Shown piece after piece: positions 10,540-22,667 of a DNA stretch of 64,000 nt; position 1 is the stretch's first letter, and every line of letters begins with the position of its first letter. Origin of the DNA: Brasenia schreberi. Its lineage: Eukaryota; Streptophyta; Magnoliopsida; Nymphaeales; Cabombaceae. Location of the stretch: contig JAYKKT010000048.1 in the NCBI GenBank assembly GCA_036023115.1, positions 4,550,001 through 4,614,000 on the forward strand, written 5' to 3'. The position numbers and the translations under genes were made by a program. The notes below the pieces were generated by a model. It was not told the origin of the DNA. It saw only the letters and a program-made list of their open reading frames with translations, and did no database searches.

Positions 10540-13500
10540 GGACACCTTGAATCCTGTTTTAGTTTGTCCTTGTTTTCCTACACGACTCCATATGTTTCAT
10601 TGGAATCCTTCAACCACGAACTATGTGTGGTTGCTAACTAGATATCAATGGTTAAACCATCTAGCAATACAGTAGTGAGTCTTGGGCTTTCACATATGTT
10701 GGAGAGCACCATTTTCTTTTGTACTTAATGAGAGTCTTGCATTTTGACTTTGTAGTTTGTCAAGGGCCACTTACCTTTCTACTATGAATGCAATTTTCTT
10801 TCTTTCAAGTTATTTACTACCTCTTAATTTTATTTGCATACTATATTCTTACTTCCATTGAACCTTTACAACGTTGGTAAAGGCTTCCCTAGATGAGACG
10901 ACTACGAGTTAGTCTAACTGTTGAGGTATGACAACTTTGATCTTAGAGTATAGTTGATGAATGAAAAAGGCCTAAAGCTATATCAAACGGATGTCAACAT
11001 AATGGCTTTTGAATTTGAAATAATGGGCGATCCATCTGTCTTAGGACGGGTAGGTCTAAAACCATACTAGAGGTGGACCTTGAAGGATTGTCTATAGGAA
11101 CTTTGTTGGACAGTGATGCACAACTTATCGAGATGAAAAATCTAGTAGCCTACTTGGATGTTGTTGGTCTACGAGCTACAAGGGACTTTGACCATTTGAT
11201 AGGAGAACTCCACTCATCAGTTCGATAATTGGAAAACCATAAGAAAGATTGTTGGAATTTCTATTTTGTATTACATGATTGACTAGCTCAACTACATCAG
11301 TGATTACAGCAAACTAAGAAAGTCATCATGATTTGATTATAGAAACTCAAGGAGAGAGTCATTTTATAACCTTAGGAGAGTTAAACTTATAAACAATCAT
11401 AGTCTGCCCCTAAGCATAAGCTTATAAATAGGCATGGGAACAACAAGGTAGTTGAACACTCCTGAATAAGGATTCCATAACCAAAGGCTTTCACTAGTGG
11501 CCAAGATGAATAAGTATTGAAGAATTTCTTGTATTGGCGTTGTATTTAAAGGTTGGAGAGTTGGATGATGAGGAATTGAAGCTAGCAACTATAACCATTC
11601 TTCGAAGACAATACCACGTTATAGTGGTGTCCCATGTTGAATGATAATAATATTGTATCAACACATGAGAATAGTCCAAGCGGGTGATAAGAGACCCCTT
11701 TTTTTCTTGGAACACTGAGAAGTTGATAGGGCTAAAACACCCATGATCACTGCAAGATTATATAAGGAATAACAAATCTGGATGTTTAGTATCCAAACAT
11801 TGTCTCTAGAGGATTGCCTTTTCAAATTTATCAATGGATAGCCCTAAGTAGAGTAGAAGCTCTACATAGTGAATGATAGACTCTATTGTTATATTGCCGA
11901 AACATCTTGATAACTATTGGTTGAGTTGTTCAAACAAGTTAGATAAGAACTTGAAAGAAAGAATGGTGAGAAGGTGGCAGTGCAATATGACAAATGGCAT
12001 TAATGTAATCTCCTAATAATCAAGACATGAACAACCATTTCCAAGGATAAGGTTAAGGGTTCCTTCCAAAAAGATTATTGGTTGTAGCAAACCACACTAT
12101 TAGGTAAATTGTGAACAAAAGAAGAATAGCTTTTCTTGCGTAGCCAACGCGGTAAAAAGAATGAACACGAGGGATGAACATGGTTAAATGCACTGAACTT
12201 TGGGCCATCATCACGTGCAACTGTGCTTCTTAGACTGGGAAGGGATAGCAGCTACAACTTCATGAACTTGCACAAAACTAGGTAGTTGGGGTTTAGGATC
12301 GTGGGAAGGAATAGCAACTTGAAAGAAATGAACATAAGAGTCCAAACGGCGGTCACTATGTTGATTCAAGTAGAAAGCTCTAAAAGAGATACCAACTTCA
12401 CTATAGCACTATTGGATGAACTTGTCAGATTGGGCATAAAGTTCCTGCCAGATAGTGACACAGAAGTACATCCAAATTCAAACATTATGAACTTCTTAGA
12501 GTGTAAAAACCCATGCATTTTCTGTGTAGTATTATCATCAAATGATTTAGATCAAACTCAAAAGGTTTTGGCCCTTCGATTAGAGGAAAGGTTAGAGCAA
12601 AGGGATGCCACTTTTATGGTGATATTATAGGAAATTAAGTGGAATATGCAAGGCATTAAGGTGTCTTCCAAGTCAAATATCGTATCAAAGGAGTATAGAG
12701 ATGTTATGCTCACCGTACTCCTAGAAAGGCTACTTAAAAGGTAAAAGGTAGATTGTTAGGCCAAGTTGAGTTTTGACTGGCATTTTGAAGGAAAGACCAA
12801 TTTAAGTTAAATACTTTGAACTGATAATTGGACGACCCAATATTGTTGCGTGCGAGACTGGTTGATAGTGGGCATTGAACAAGTTACATAAGAGCAAAGG
12901 CCCTACCTGAAATGAAAAAAGAAAATCAAAAGATAAATAGGATAAAGTGTAGTAGTGAACCATTTTATACAATTTTGTAACTTTGCTTGCTTCTCTCTCT
13001 TGTTTTGAACAAACTCAAGCCTCCTATTTTTCCTTATTTTATTAAATAAAAAACTTCTATCTATCAGCCTATATGCATAAGCAGATATCTCGTAGTCAAA
13101 CCATGAAACTCCTTATATCATTGATCCTCTTTCCTTTGAAAAATAGTAGCAACGGGCCAGCTTAGCAATCAATGATGGTGCACTAAAGTATATCTTGATG
13201 GCCTAGACTTTTTACAGCTAGCTTAAAATTCTGACTCTTAAACTCCATACTTATGGAATCAACAATAAAGGAGTTCAACTCACAAAATTGTTAACCACAA
13301 AAAGCAGAAGATAAAGACTCTTCTTCACTCAGTGAAAGTCCATCAGGCATTTGCTGAAAATATTTCTTGTCTAGATTATGAGAACCGCTAAGAAAATTTC
13401 ATAGGCCAAACTCTTCATTGCAGATATCTACCTATTTACCGCTTTCCTACAACACAAGATACTTTCCACTAGGAGAATATAGTCTAAGTTTGAAGTCAAT

Positions 13501-14790
13501 TACAAGCATAATCTTTTAGTTTCTTAATAGAAAATTCACCTCATTTTTATGAAATCAAAGAACGTATAAAAACTTTATGTTAATATCCTAGCAAGAGGGT
13601 GAGAATATTGATCACCAAAGCAACAAAAACATTAGTAAAATAAAAGAAGTGCATATGTTGAATTTTCTTGAACTGTTAGCATAGGAATGGAACACATTTA
13701 CTCAGATGTAATGCGTTGTTATTAAAAGAGAGGGCTAACCATCAGATGTTCACTCACATGAAATGACTCCTCCACAAGAAGCAATCACAGAATAACAACT
13801 CATATTTTGAGAGAGAGAATGAAAATAGGATGCATTGCTTTGAATTCAATCGCTTATTCTCTGGATAGAGAAAGGGAAAAGATGGAAATAAATCAATGTT
13901 TGATATTCTATGGTTGTGGAAAAAGCCCACCAGAATTTCTTTATGCCAGTCGTGGGTGTTTTTCAATGGTTAGTGGTTGCAAGTGGCAAGTGCTTATGGT
14001 TCATCAAAGAAAAAATAAGGAGATCGCATCTCAAATTGAAAAATAGAGAGAGCTCAATGCCCCGACCATTACACTAATGAATGGAAGATCAACACTCATG
14101 ACAAACACCTAGTTGTTTTGTCTAGGCTAGTCTTAACCAAGGTCACGGAGGTTTAGCAGAAACAAGAAAGCAAATTGTGAAAGAAATTGGAGAGGCAACA
14201 AGTAGCTTGAAAGAAAGAAAATTATATCCTAAGAAAACATAGATCTTATGAGGGCAACATAGACCAAAAGTATAATGATCCTCAACCAATCATTATAAGG
14301 ATAGGGGATCATGTACATAAGCTTGAATCTATCCACATTTGAATGCTTCTAGTCTTCCATATGAGCAAACTGAAGGCTTATCATGCAAACATTAAAAATA
14401 TAGGTTGTAGTAATAAACTATGGTTACCTATGTACTAGAAAACAAAAGGAGCCACAAAAGAAGCAATTTGAAGAAAAATTGACTACATGTCAAGTTCCTA
14501 ATGAAATGCAAACGCACTTTGAGTTGGCTCACTAAGGGTATCAAACATTTAGACGGGACAGAATGTAACCCTTCAACTATGAACTGTATATGAATATGTA
14601 ACTTCACATGTACATAGGAACCACCTAGCAATAGGTCTTGGGCCTTCGCATGTAATGAAGACCACCCTTTTCTTTTGTACTTAGTAAAACTTTTGTTTTG
14701 AGTTTCTAGCGTGTTGTGGGCCATGCACCTTTTTGCTTTCATTGTTACTCTTGTAAGTGTGGTATGGTGAACGATACCATTCAAGTGTAT
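10540..14790 (+). mobile_element. Possible very old LTR element flanked by diverged direct repeats
   Basis: About 10600-10780 and 14565-14740 share an ordered set of words in the same orientation: TTCAACCACGAACT versus TTCAACTATGAACT, ACCATCTAGCAATA versus ACCACCTAGCAATA, GTCTTGGGCTTTCACAT versus GTCTTGGGCCTTCGCAT, CTTTTGTACTTA, and GGGCCACTTACCTTT versus GGGCCATGCACCTTT. At about 10925-10945 TATGACAACTTTGATCTTAGAG looks like a decayed LTR end plus primer site, compared with TGTGACAACTTGGTATCAGAG of the gypsy element at 41896. Between the repeats I recognise no retroviral domain. The longest frame, 12286-12630 (+, 114 codons), is unknown. The call rests on the repeat pair alone. Confidence 0.3.
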
Positions 14791-17169
14791 CGATGCTCAT
14801 TTACCTAGAAAAGTTGAGTAGTGGCATATGTATTCTCAAGGCAAGGAATATGAATAGAACAACAAAAGCGAAGTATGGTGCATTATAGTATCCAAAGTTC
14901 AACACGTTAAAGAAACAATAAATCTCATAATATGAGGCCACAAACATGTAAAACAAGATAGACTAAAGTTTGTACAAATTTAAAGATGACATCTTCCTTA
15001 AAGTATTCTCATCTAGTAGCCTTTCACTTTCTTATAGCCAAGTTAATAATGTTAACCTTACGCTCCCATGTTTTCAAGTGCAAAAGAAGCATTTAAGTTT
15101 CTGTCCTTGTATTGTTGTATCCTTATTGCTAATTTGAATACAGATTTTGGTTAACTTCGCGTCACATTTTGGAAAAGGGATAAATTTCAATAAGCATATG
15201 TTGGTGTCTAAGGCTTTTGAAGATGTGGCTTTTGCAAACTCGATGATCATATGTAGATGTCTTGAAGGCTCGCATTTTAGTTTATTTGCCACATGTGGTA
15301 TGAAAAGACTAAGTGTAAACAACAGTAGCAAATTCCTACAGGATACAATACAGACCCTTAACTTACCCTCTATCAGCAAAGTAAAGTCTTTGACGTCTAG
15401 TGTACCCGACAAAGTTTTTTATTTAATACCTCAAAAAACTTGAGCCAGACTTGTTTAATTCACACATAATCCTAAGTGAATTTGTTTAATTCTCTCATAT
15501 TTTAAGGTGAATTTATGACGAAATACATCTCCCTTTTATAAAAGGATGTATAAGCAACCTATATGACTGAATATGATCCACACATTAAATAAGCTATGTA
15601 ACTCAATATAGTCCACAATTTAAGCATGTTATATAGCTCAATATAGTCCATACACACATGCAGAATATATTTCTCAATATAGTCCATGCACTAGTCAGTT
15701 TAGTTAAATTGACTTTATTTTAAAAATCATCTTACAATCACCCGCCATTTTCAAAATAATTTTGAAATTATCATCACATCAGATCTTATATTTTCAATAA
15801 AGGTATCTCATGAATTTGAACCTTTATTTAGAAAGAAGTGGGTTTCACCCCATCCAAATTGGAATAGTAGACAAGCTTTGAATCATTCAATCCATATAAA
15901 TAAGTGTGCAAAATTTACATATAAAATCACTACACCCATCATGTCCATAATTTGGTTGACACATTTTAAGAGTCATTGTGTCCCTTTCAGAGTGTTTTAA
16001 GAGTAAGTACAATACTCCAAGAAGCAGCCATGCTTGATACTCACATAGGTGGACTCTATTAAAAGTTCCTCTCATGTGAGCACATCAATAGATATATATT
16101 ATAATATAAAGGAATTGGAGGATTAACTTCTGGTGGAAGAACTGATGTTGCCTATGGGTAGTTACGTATCAAAGCAATTGATGAGCCTCCACCTAATGAT
16201 GTTACAGGGGGTATTGATTGAGCAAGAGGGATTCGCTACTTGCCCCAAACATAGTATCCTCCATCTCCAGATAATGTCGAACATCATTGTGAGGTACGCA
16301 AGTTCTGGCAGTTGTGAAGCTTCCTCCTATGGTCGAGTTAGATATCACCAGAGGTGGCACAAAAATTTGTAGGTCTAATGGAGCTCTATCTGGTGTTTGA
16401 GTTGGTAGTTGATTCTTCTTGTCACATGAAGTAGCCTTTGAAACATGTTTATATACCCGTAACGAAGATTAGGATAATACATAGAAGTCAAATCGGGAAA
16501 ATTAAAATCTATGTAAATGTTTCAAACATAGAGATCCACATTGGCACATTCTATGGTCAGGCATACACAACTACCATCTTAGTTGCCTATTTTGGTATTC
16601 AATCAACCTCTCTTGTTCTCGAATAATGGCTAGATGGTTAGTGATCATTACTAGCATCATCTTTCTCATGAGTTGAGGAGATACATACGCACGTTTAACA
16701 TACGTGTATTGGACCAGTCTTGAAGGGTTGGCTTGAGTTGCTCTACTCTAAATGAATTGGCAAAAGATGATTGAGAACCAGTCTAGAATTTTAGGCAGGT
16801 GCTTGTCCGCTTTGGTCGTTTGGCATCTAGGTTCGACCATCATGTACCGGTGTCTCATGGTCAAGACTAGAAGGATTGGTATTTCCAAATACCAATGAGT
16901 GTTTCCTATCCAATCGGGTTGGCAAAAACCATCGGACAAAGGCAAGTTAATCATGACTCACCTTAGAAAAAAAGAAAAGATTCATCCTGTCTACAATGCC
17001 AAAAAATGTTGCGCTGGAATCAATAAGTATGCTTGAATTTGACACGGGAGCCCGGATGGGTTTAGTCTGTGGAAATATGGTAGCCCTATGTCGATTGTTC
17101 TTAAAGGAGAATTCATAGGGCTCAAGTGAATTTTGATCCTTGGGTAACAAAGTATTCTAGAGGATTCCT
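14791..17169. other. Mostly unrecognised intergenic DNA
   Basis: Frames such as 15147-15443 (+, 98 codons) and 16133-16372 (+) match no family I know and have no gene signals. Around 15570-15690 a short phrase, CTCAATATAGTCCA or close variants, recurs three or four times at roughly 40-bp spacing. A strong palindrome at 16875-16896 is listed separately. Confidence 0.4.
16875..16896. repeat. 22-bp inverted repeat (10-bp arms, CC spacer)
   Basis: ATTGGTATTT, then CC, then AAATACCAAT: two perfectly complementary 10-base arms around two bases. It could form a short hairpin or bind a dimeric factor; function is not inferable. Confidence 0.9.
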
Positions 17170-17650
17170 CACAAAGCTTCAAGAAAGGTGACAGAAATGA
17201 GGTTAGGTCCCAAGGAGGTAGGTCCTCATCAAGATGTATGAGTTAGAAGATTACAGTAATAACTAAATAGAAAAAGAAGTAAAAAGGAAAATGGAAAATA
17301 ATCTATTAGGAAGGCGTTGTTACAAGAAACAACAAACAATGACAAACCTAGGCTGAAACAAAAGAAGCATAACACTGAGCTAAGGAAAATAAGGCTAAAA
17401 TTAGAATGATCAATTTGTGACATTGAGATGATGATCTTGTATCCTTCTTTATCCTCCTTTATATAGAGTGGCTAAGACAGTTTTTATTGGCCTCACAACT
17501 TTCATCATGTTCCTTTTCGAGCAGTTGTTTTAATGAACTAATCATGAACACAATCTCATATTACTTGCTCTTGTCAATCTTTTCATTTTCATGAGTCTTC
17601 CAGATTTCATTCTAGGGTCTTTAGTGACCGCTCCATTTTTAAAGTTAACA
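17170..17650 (-). repeat. Interspersed repeat family F, copy 1 (solo-LTR-like)
   Basis: This stretch aligns in the same orientation with 52300-52771. Shared words include AACTAAATAGAAAAA, TTACAAGAAACAA, TATAGAGTGG, TTTTAATGA versus TTTTAACGA, TTACTTGCT, TTTCATG.., TAGGGTCTT.AGTGAC and a right end GTTAACA or GTTAGCA. On the minus strand it starts TGTTAAC and has CTATATAAAGG near 17465, which fits an LTR with a TATA box. No element body is attached. Confidence 0.5.
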
Positions 17651-17949
17651 AATATCATGGAAGATCAAAGCTACCTTTGTTAGAAACACACGCTACCCAT
17701 TTCTTAATACAACCATCTCTGGCCACCAGCTCTTCGCTATGGAGAGAAAGGAACCTCTACAACATGCGGCTGAGGAGAAGGTGCTGCGGTATGAATCATG
17801 AGAGACAGAGACAGCATTAAGCTGGAAAATAGGAAACTCCATTAAAGATGGTTTGAACAATTCTACGCTCGACCGTCCGATGTGACATGATAAAAGGCTG
17901 CTTTTTATCTGGAATTGCCAGCCCAAAAGCTGTGGTGAGAACGTACGGT

Positions 17950-18009
<60 letters not shown>
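17950..18009. repeat. Inverted compound microsatellite CTCTCTC-(AT)n-GAGAGAG
   Basis: TCTCTCTC is followed by about 30 bp of alternating AT/TA and then about 20 bp of GA. The CT and GA flanks are complementary, so the whole unit can fold into one long hairpin. Confidence 0.9.
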
Positions 18010-19305
18010 CTGTAGCTAGGATTCTTCGTATGGAAAAATGAGCATTGCAACAAACAGGAGTTGCTTGGTTTGTTTACCTGCCCTAGTTGGAGAAATCTCT
18101 CTTTTGTATTAATTTAAGAAAGAAACTTAGACACAAGGAAGGCCCATCATTGTGGTAGATTTCCACCAAAGTCATACGTCTTTATGAAAGGGCAAAGGAA
18201 TTTTTTAAAGACCTCTAAACATATATTACTTATACAAATGATAAGCTTATTCTTACGCGGAAAAATCATTCAACGTAACACGGATACGAAACATTCGGCT
18301 CTCCTCAAGCAAGCAGTACCCGCATCAATATATTTAGTCACACCTGCTCGCTCGAAGAGATGAATACGAGCCTCCTAAAAAATTACCAAGAGAACCTCGG
18401 GGACTGTTTCATTGCGAGGGCGGGACTACAGAACTGGAACCAGCACCCAACCCTGGGGGTGGGCCTTAAACGGGCCTCCTAATGGGTTTAAAAGCAGATA
18501 TTCTATGTGAACCTTGAACCCGAATTCAGTATGATCTGATTTGCGTTTGAATCTGATCCATGACAGCAATAACGGTTGAAACTAACAAAGCTACGAAATC
18601 CGGTAGTAGTGTGCGCACGGTAAAGCAGAAGCTTTTGACAAGGAACCTCACGGATGCTGGAAGGTCCCCTTTAATGGAATGGGTGTAACTTCTGGTTGGC
18701 ATCGTGCATAAAATTAACATTTTACCAGATTCTTTGCAAATCATTATGGTCTTGTCACCAAAACATCATGGCCCCCGCACGTGTCCTTTTCGCTCGAGTC
18801 CTGAACATTCTCAAGAGCCTGTGAACACGCACGAGTGAACTTTTTGTATTGGCAAGGTGGGGTTAGATGGACTCCCTCACACACTCGATCGAACTCTTGA
18901 CCTTCGGGGCTAGCTAGTACCATCGCTGGCTGTTGGAGTTTTGGTTCGGTTTGCTTCTACCCTCAACTTCGAATAAAACCAATATAATCCGTTCCATAAT
19001 TTTTGGAAAACCAAACAATTGTAATACATAGAGTTGAACTAAACCAAATCATCGTTCCCGTTTGGTTCAGTTGTAAACCTCAATTCTATACATTTTGATC
19101 TCCAAGGTCGATTAGCCGAAGGATCTCTATAGTTAAAACTTAACCGAGAGAGAAGCAAGGGGGAGAAAAACATGAGGGAAAAGGGGGGAATTAAAAGGGC
19201 TAGGGTTTGGGAAAGTTGGTTGAAAGATTGAAAAGTAGGTTTAGAAAGGGTTGCTATGGGCTGTCAAGATTTAGTGTTAGTATTTTCACCTACACTAATT
19301 TGCAT

Positions 19306-19326
19306 AATATATATATATATATATAT
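19306..19326. repeat. (AT)n microsatellite
   Basis: A pure AT alternation of about 20 bp lies in the region upstream of the pectinesterase gene. Confidence 0.85.
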
Positions 19327-19969
19327 TCAAGTCCGAATTGAACCACAACTTTTTTCTTTTTCAATCTGCCTTTTTGGTTAGATTCGCTTTCCTCTTTTCC
19401 TTGAAATACTCCTACCAAGAATGCTTAATTTAAAACTTCAAGGTTTTATGACATGAACAAGCCCACAGTCCCAATTAATTCCCAAACCGCAAGTTTGATG
19501 ATTGTATCACAATCTTGACCAAAACTAGCTTGTGCATGAATTTTTTCTTGGGACAAAGTGATGAATCTGATCAACTGCTCCCTTCTGGGATCACCGTAAT
19601 GTATGATCATGAATTAAATGCAAGGTTTAGAAATTGAAACCCGCTGGGCTTTTGAAGTTCCTCGAACTACTGAAACTAATATCTTGATTTTCTGTGTGAC
19701 AACCAAACACTGCCATGGGGAACCTCTTGAAAAGGGAGAACGGTAGCAGGGGAGAGAAGAAAGAAACTTTTAAAGGAACTTTTGACATGGCAAAGTTATG
19801 CGGAGAATACAAAGAATTCTCAAACAATTCATTTGAAATTTCAAAAATTCTTTTGTTGCACCAAATCTTCAGTGAATGGAAAAGGCATGTTTAGGTGGCA
19901 AGGCACATATCATTATTATTCGGCCATGGCGCCTATTTACATATGTGATCATGCGCCACGAAACCCAAC

Positions 19970-21966
19970 TTGCATCATCACATGGTGGCCATGGATTGCT
20001 CAAGTTCAAAGTCCTCTCATTTTCTTCTTCCCTTGGCTCTGGTTTTGATTCTCTCTTATGGGCTCGAAAATTCATTTGGCTCTCCACCAGAACCATATTC
20101 TGTTTTGGAAAATGAATACGACCGAGCCGCCGACGGATCACTGTCGATCCTAAGCATCGCCTTGAATGCAACAATCGGCAATGTTCAGACCGTCCTCAGC
20201 TCGATGTACCGCTTCATGCCGATGTCAGTGGATCAAAGAGAGCAAACTGCGGTTAGGGACTGCATCGAGCTGCTTGAACTTTCCGAGCAAGAGCTCAAGT
20301 TGTCTTTGTCAAGGTTGAACAAATTGCACTATAGTTCTTCATCAGCGGACGTGGTCGCTTGGCTAAGTGCTGCATTGGGCAATCAAGATACATGCCTAGA
20401 TGGCTTCTTCGGAACCCGGAGCCAAGTTGGGAACCACATCAAGGGCCACTTGACACAAATAACTCAAAGGGTTGTTAGCATGCTAGCCATGGTGCGCAAC
20501 GTGCACAGCCTTCCCATAGAGCCGGCCACCTCGGTTGGTTTCTCTGTTGACGAAAATGGTAATCCGGACTGGTTTGAGGCCAATGACCGGCAGATCTTCC
20601 TTGGAGGAGCGCGAGGAATGCGTGCCGATGCGGTGGTTGCATTGGATGGCAGTGGGAATTACAGTTCTATCATAGAAGCCATAGACGCTGCTCCTAACCA
20701 CAGTCCTAAGAAGTACGTGATTCATGTAAAGAGGGGAGTCTACAGGGAATATGTGGTCATAAGAAAGAGGAAGACGAACATAGTTTTGGTTGGTGAGGGG
20801 ATGGGAGTCACAATTATCTCAGGGAACCGGAATTTCGTGCAAGGTTTCACCACCTTCCGCACTGCAACATTCGGTACAATCTCTCTCTCCTGGATTCCAT
20901 AGTTAAAAAATTGGAAACCTTCCTTTTCTTCTTTTTTGGTTATAATGGGAGGTCGCAGCGTAACACACGCGGGCACACACATATGCATACCCTGAATCGA
21001 ACTCGCGATCTGCAAGTGGGCACGTAAGTGTCTAAGCTAACAACGCTTTGGGTGCAAACCCGATCTTGTACTTAGATTTGGATCCATTATATCCAACTAA
21101 AGCCGAGCCTTCTCTCAGAGTAGATCTGTCTGCTAGATGCATAACCTTACGTTATATTAGTCTTTAATCCAAAAAACACATGTTCAAATGTTTGTATACC
21201 TTAAATAATTTATCTTTGTATATGTATATGCTCATGTGGCTTTCCTTCCGGTTGATCACTGCTTGCAGCTGTTTCTGGACTGGGCTTCATAGCACGAGAC
21301 ATCACGTTCCGAAACACAGCTGGACCGCAAGGGGGACAGGCAGTGGCTCTGCGGGTCGACTCGGACCGATCAGCCTTCTTCAGGTGCAGCATTGAAGGCT
21401 ACCAGGACACCCTCTACTCTCATTCACTACGCCAATTCTACCACGACTGTGCCATCTACGGCACTGTCGACTTCATCTTTGGCAACGGAGCCGCCGTCTT
21501 CCAAAACTGCACAATCTATGCCCGGAAGCCACTACCCAGCCAGAAAATCTCCATAATGGCCCATGGACGTAAGGATGCCAACCAGAACACCGGCTTTGTC
21601 GTCCACAACTCTTGGCTATACCCGACTTCAGACCTTGCTCCGGCCGTCTCAATTTACCCGACCTACTTGGGTCGACCATGGAAGCCCCATGCTCGGACTG
21701 TGTTCATGCAGACCTACATGGGCAACCACATTCGCCCTGAAGGTTGGCTAGATTGGGCTGGGCGTGCGTATAGCAACACGGTCTACTATGCTGAGTACAA
21801 TAACTATGGCCCAGGGTCGAACCTGAGTGGCCGGATCAAGTGGCCTGGGTTCCACGTGCTTGAGTCCGAGTTGCAGGCCGGAGCTTTCACCGTCGGGACT
21901 TTCATTGATGGAAGATCGTGGTTGCCTCAAACCGGAGTGCCATTTGTGGCTGGTCTCAAACGATGA
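19970..21966 (+). CDS. Pectinesterase with N-terminal inhibitor-like pro-region (two exons)
   Basis: This gene encodes a secreted cell-wall enzyme that removes methyl esters from pectin homogalacturonan. Exons are 19970-20873 and 21269-21966; the 395-bp intron begins GTACAA and ends GCTTGCAG. The joined frame is 533 residues. Start codons at residues 1, 5 and 8 precede a hydrophobic signal segment at about 18-30; residue 8 is an equally good start. Residues about 45-190 form the PMEI-like pro-region and 218-533 the carbohydrate-esterase family 8 domain. Known catalytic and substrate residues are all present at family spacing: Q325 (QAVAL), Q347 and D348 (YQDTLY), D369 (VDFIFG) and R437 (LGRPWK). 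Oddities: the usual basic RRLL-type processing site before the catalytic domain reads DRQIF (206-210), and the first cysteine pair of the PMEI fold appears missing; only C98 and C142 are seen. Known: group-I plant PMEs share this layout. Inferred: functional gene. Confidence 0.95.
20874..21268 (+). other. Pectinesterase intron
   Basis: GT at 20874-20875 and AG at 21267-21268 bound a phase-1 intron. It interrupts the codon after TTC in the TTFRTATF motif, giving TATFAVSGLGFIARD across the junction. The segment near 20990-21060 (GAATCGAACTCGCGATCTGC onward) has the wording of many plant transposon scraps; I could not identify it further. Confidence 0.9.
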
Positions 21967-22097
21967 ACAGTTACACCATTGCATTTTACCGTTTTTTTAT
22001 CATCACTTGTATGTAATTGCTGAAGAATGTTGTTAGTTCATGGCTTTCTACTAAGTTGAACCCGTGTGGTCAAGAAAATGCATGGTCATGAATTTGA

Positions 22098-22320
22098 CAC
22101 TACGATGGAATTTGTGGGAGTCATTTCCGCTCGAATCCATCGCTAATTAGCGATAGTGAAGGAGGGGTATCACCCCGTAATTTCTGAAAAATATGCACAC
22201 TGACGGAACGGTGATGCGATAGCGAGGGATTTCCTATTTTATGGAATCGTTCCCCGATATTCCGTCACTAATTTAAGATGTGCATCATATAATGTGTATC
22301 CAAATATTTGTTTTAAGACA
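22098..22320. mobile_element. Possible small CACTA-like element or terminus, palindrome-rich
   Basis: The segment begins CACTACGATGG about 130 bp past the pectinesterase stop. It contains a perfect 16-bp palindrome at 22139-22154, a GGGGT-ATC-ACCCC hairpin at 22164-22176, and words such as GCGATAGTG, GATAGCGAGGG and ATTCCGTCACTAATTT. Subterminal motifs of the form CGCTAATTAGCG are common in plant CACTA elements (recalled knowledge). No GTAGTG right end was found, so boundaries are uncertain. Confidence 0.4.
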
Positions 22321-22452
22321 TAGTTTTCCTTGTGATCATTTTTCATTTGCGAAACCATCTCTAACCACTATTTCTTCAATATGAATTTTCTCTTGAACAC
22401 GGGCAAGAGGCAACCAAGGTAGACGCTATTTCCTCCCTTTCTTATTCTACAC

Positions 22453-22590
22453 CAACAACAACTAAGCCATTTCTCATATTAGATGAGATCAATTATATTG
22501 GTTCCTTGTTTCCACATTAACCCAGGTACCATGCCAACAGTCAACTTCACAAAAACTAAATCATTTCTTTATTATTTTCTTCCTCCATTT
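22453..22590 (-). mobile_element. RTE LINE 3' fragment
   Basis: It begins with the complement of the family tail (CAACAACAACTAAGCC) and continues with the same order of words as the long copy at 8168: TATTAGATGAGATCA, TTCCTTGTTTCCACAT, ACCATGCCAACAGT.AACT and AATCATTTCTTTATTA. It is diverged and truncated. Confidence 0.75.
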
Positions 22591-22667
22591 GTTTCAAGTA
22601 AGGTAGACTTCATGTTCGGGTGGGGCAAGCCGTAAATTTTTTAAATTCCTTTGAAATTTTAATATGT

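Larger units (their letters stand above)
17651..19969. other. Intergenic region upstream of the pectinesterase gene
   Basis: It holds compound microsatellites at 17950-18009 and 19306-19326 and no recognisable gene. Several short frames are present but none shows a domain. The proximal promoter of the pectinesterase should lie in the last few hundred bases; I see no clear TATA box there and did not assign one. Confidence 0.5.

Noticed and set aside
12286..12630. 114-codon frame as a host gene
   Set aside because: No recognisable domain, no exon partners, and it sits between diverged direct repeats; kept only as part of a possible old element.
15147..15443. 98-codon frame as a host gene
   Set aside because: No family match and an opposite-strand frame of equal length overlaps it.
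20483..20725. Minus-strand frames opposite the pectinesterase exons
   Set aside because: Antisense shadows of a well-supported gene.
20985..21065. tRNA-like wording (GAATCGAACTCGCGATC) in the pectinesterase intron
   Set aside because: No cloverleaf could be built; it looks like a transposon scrap.
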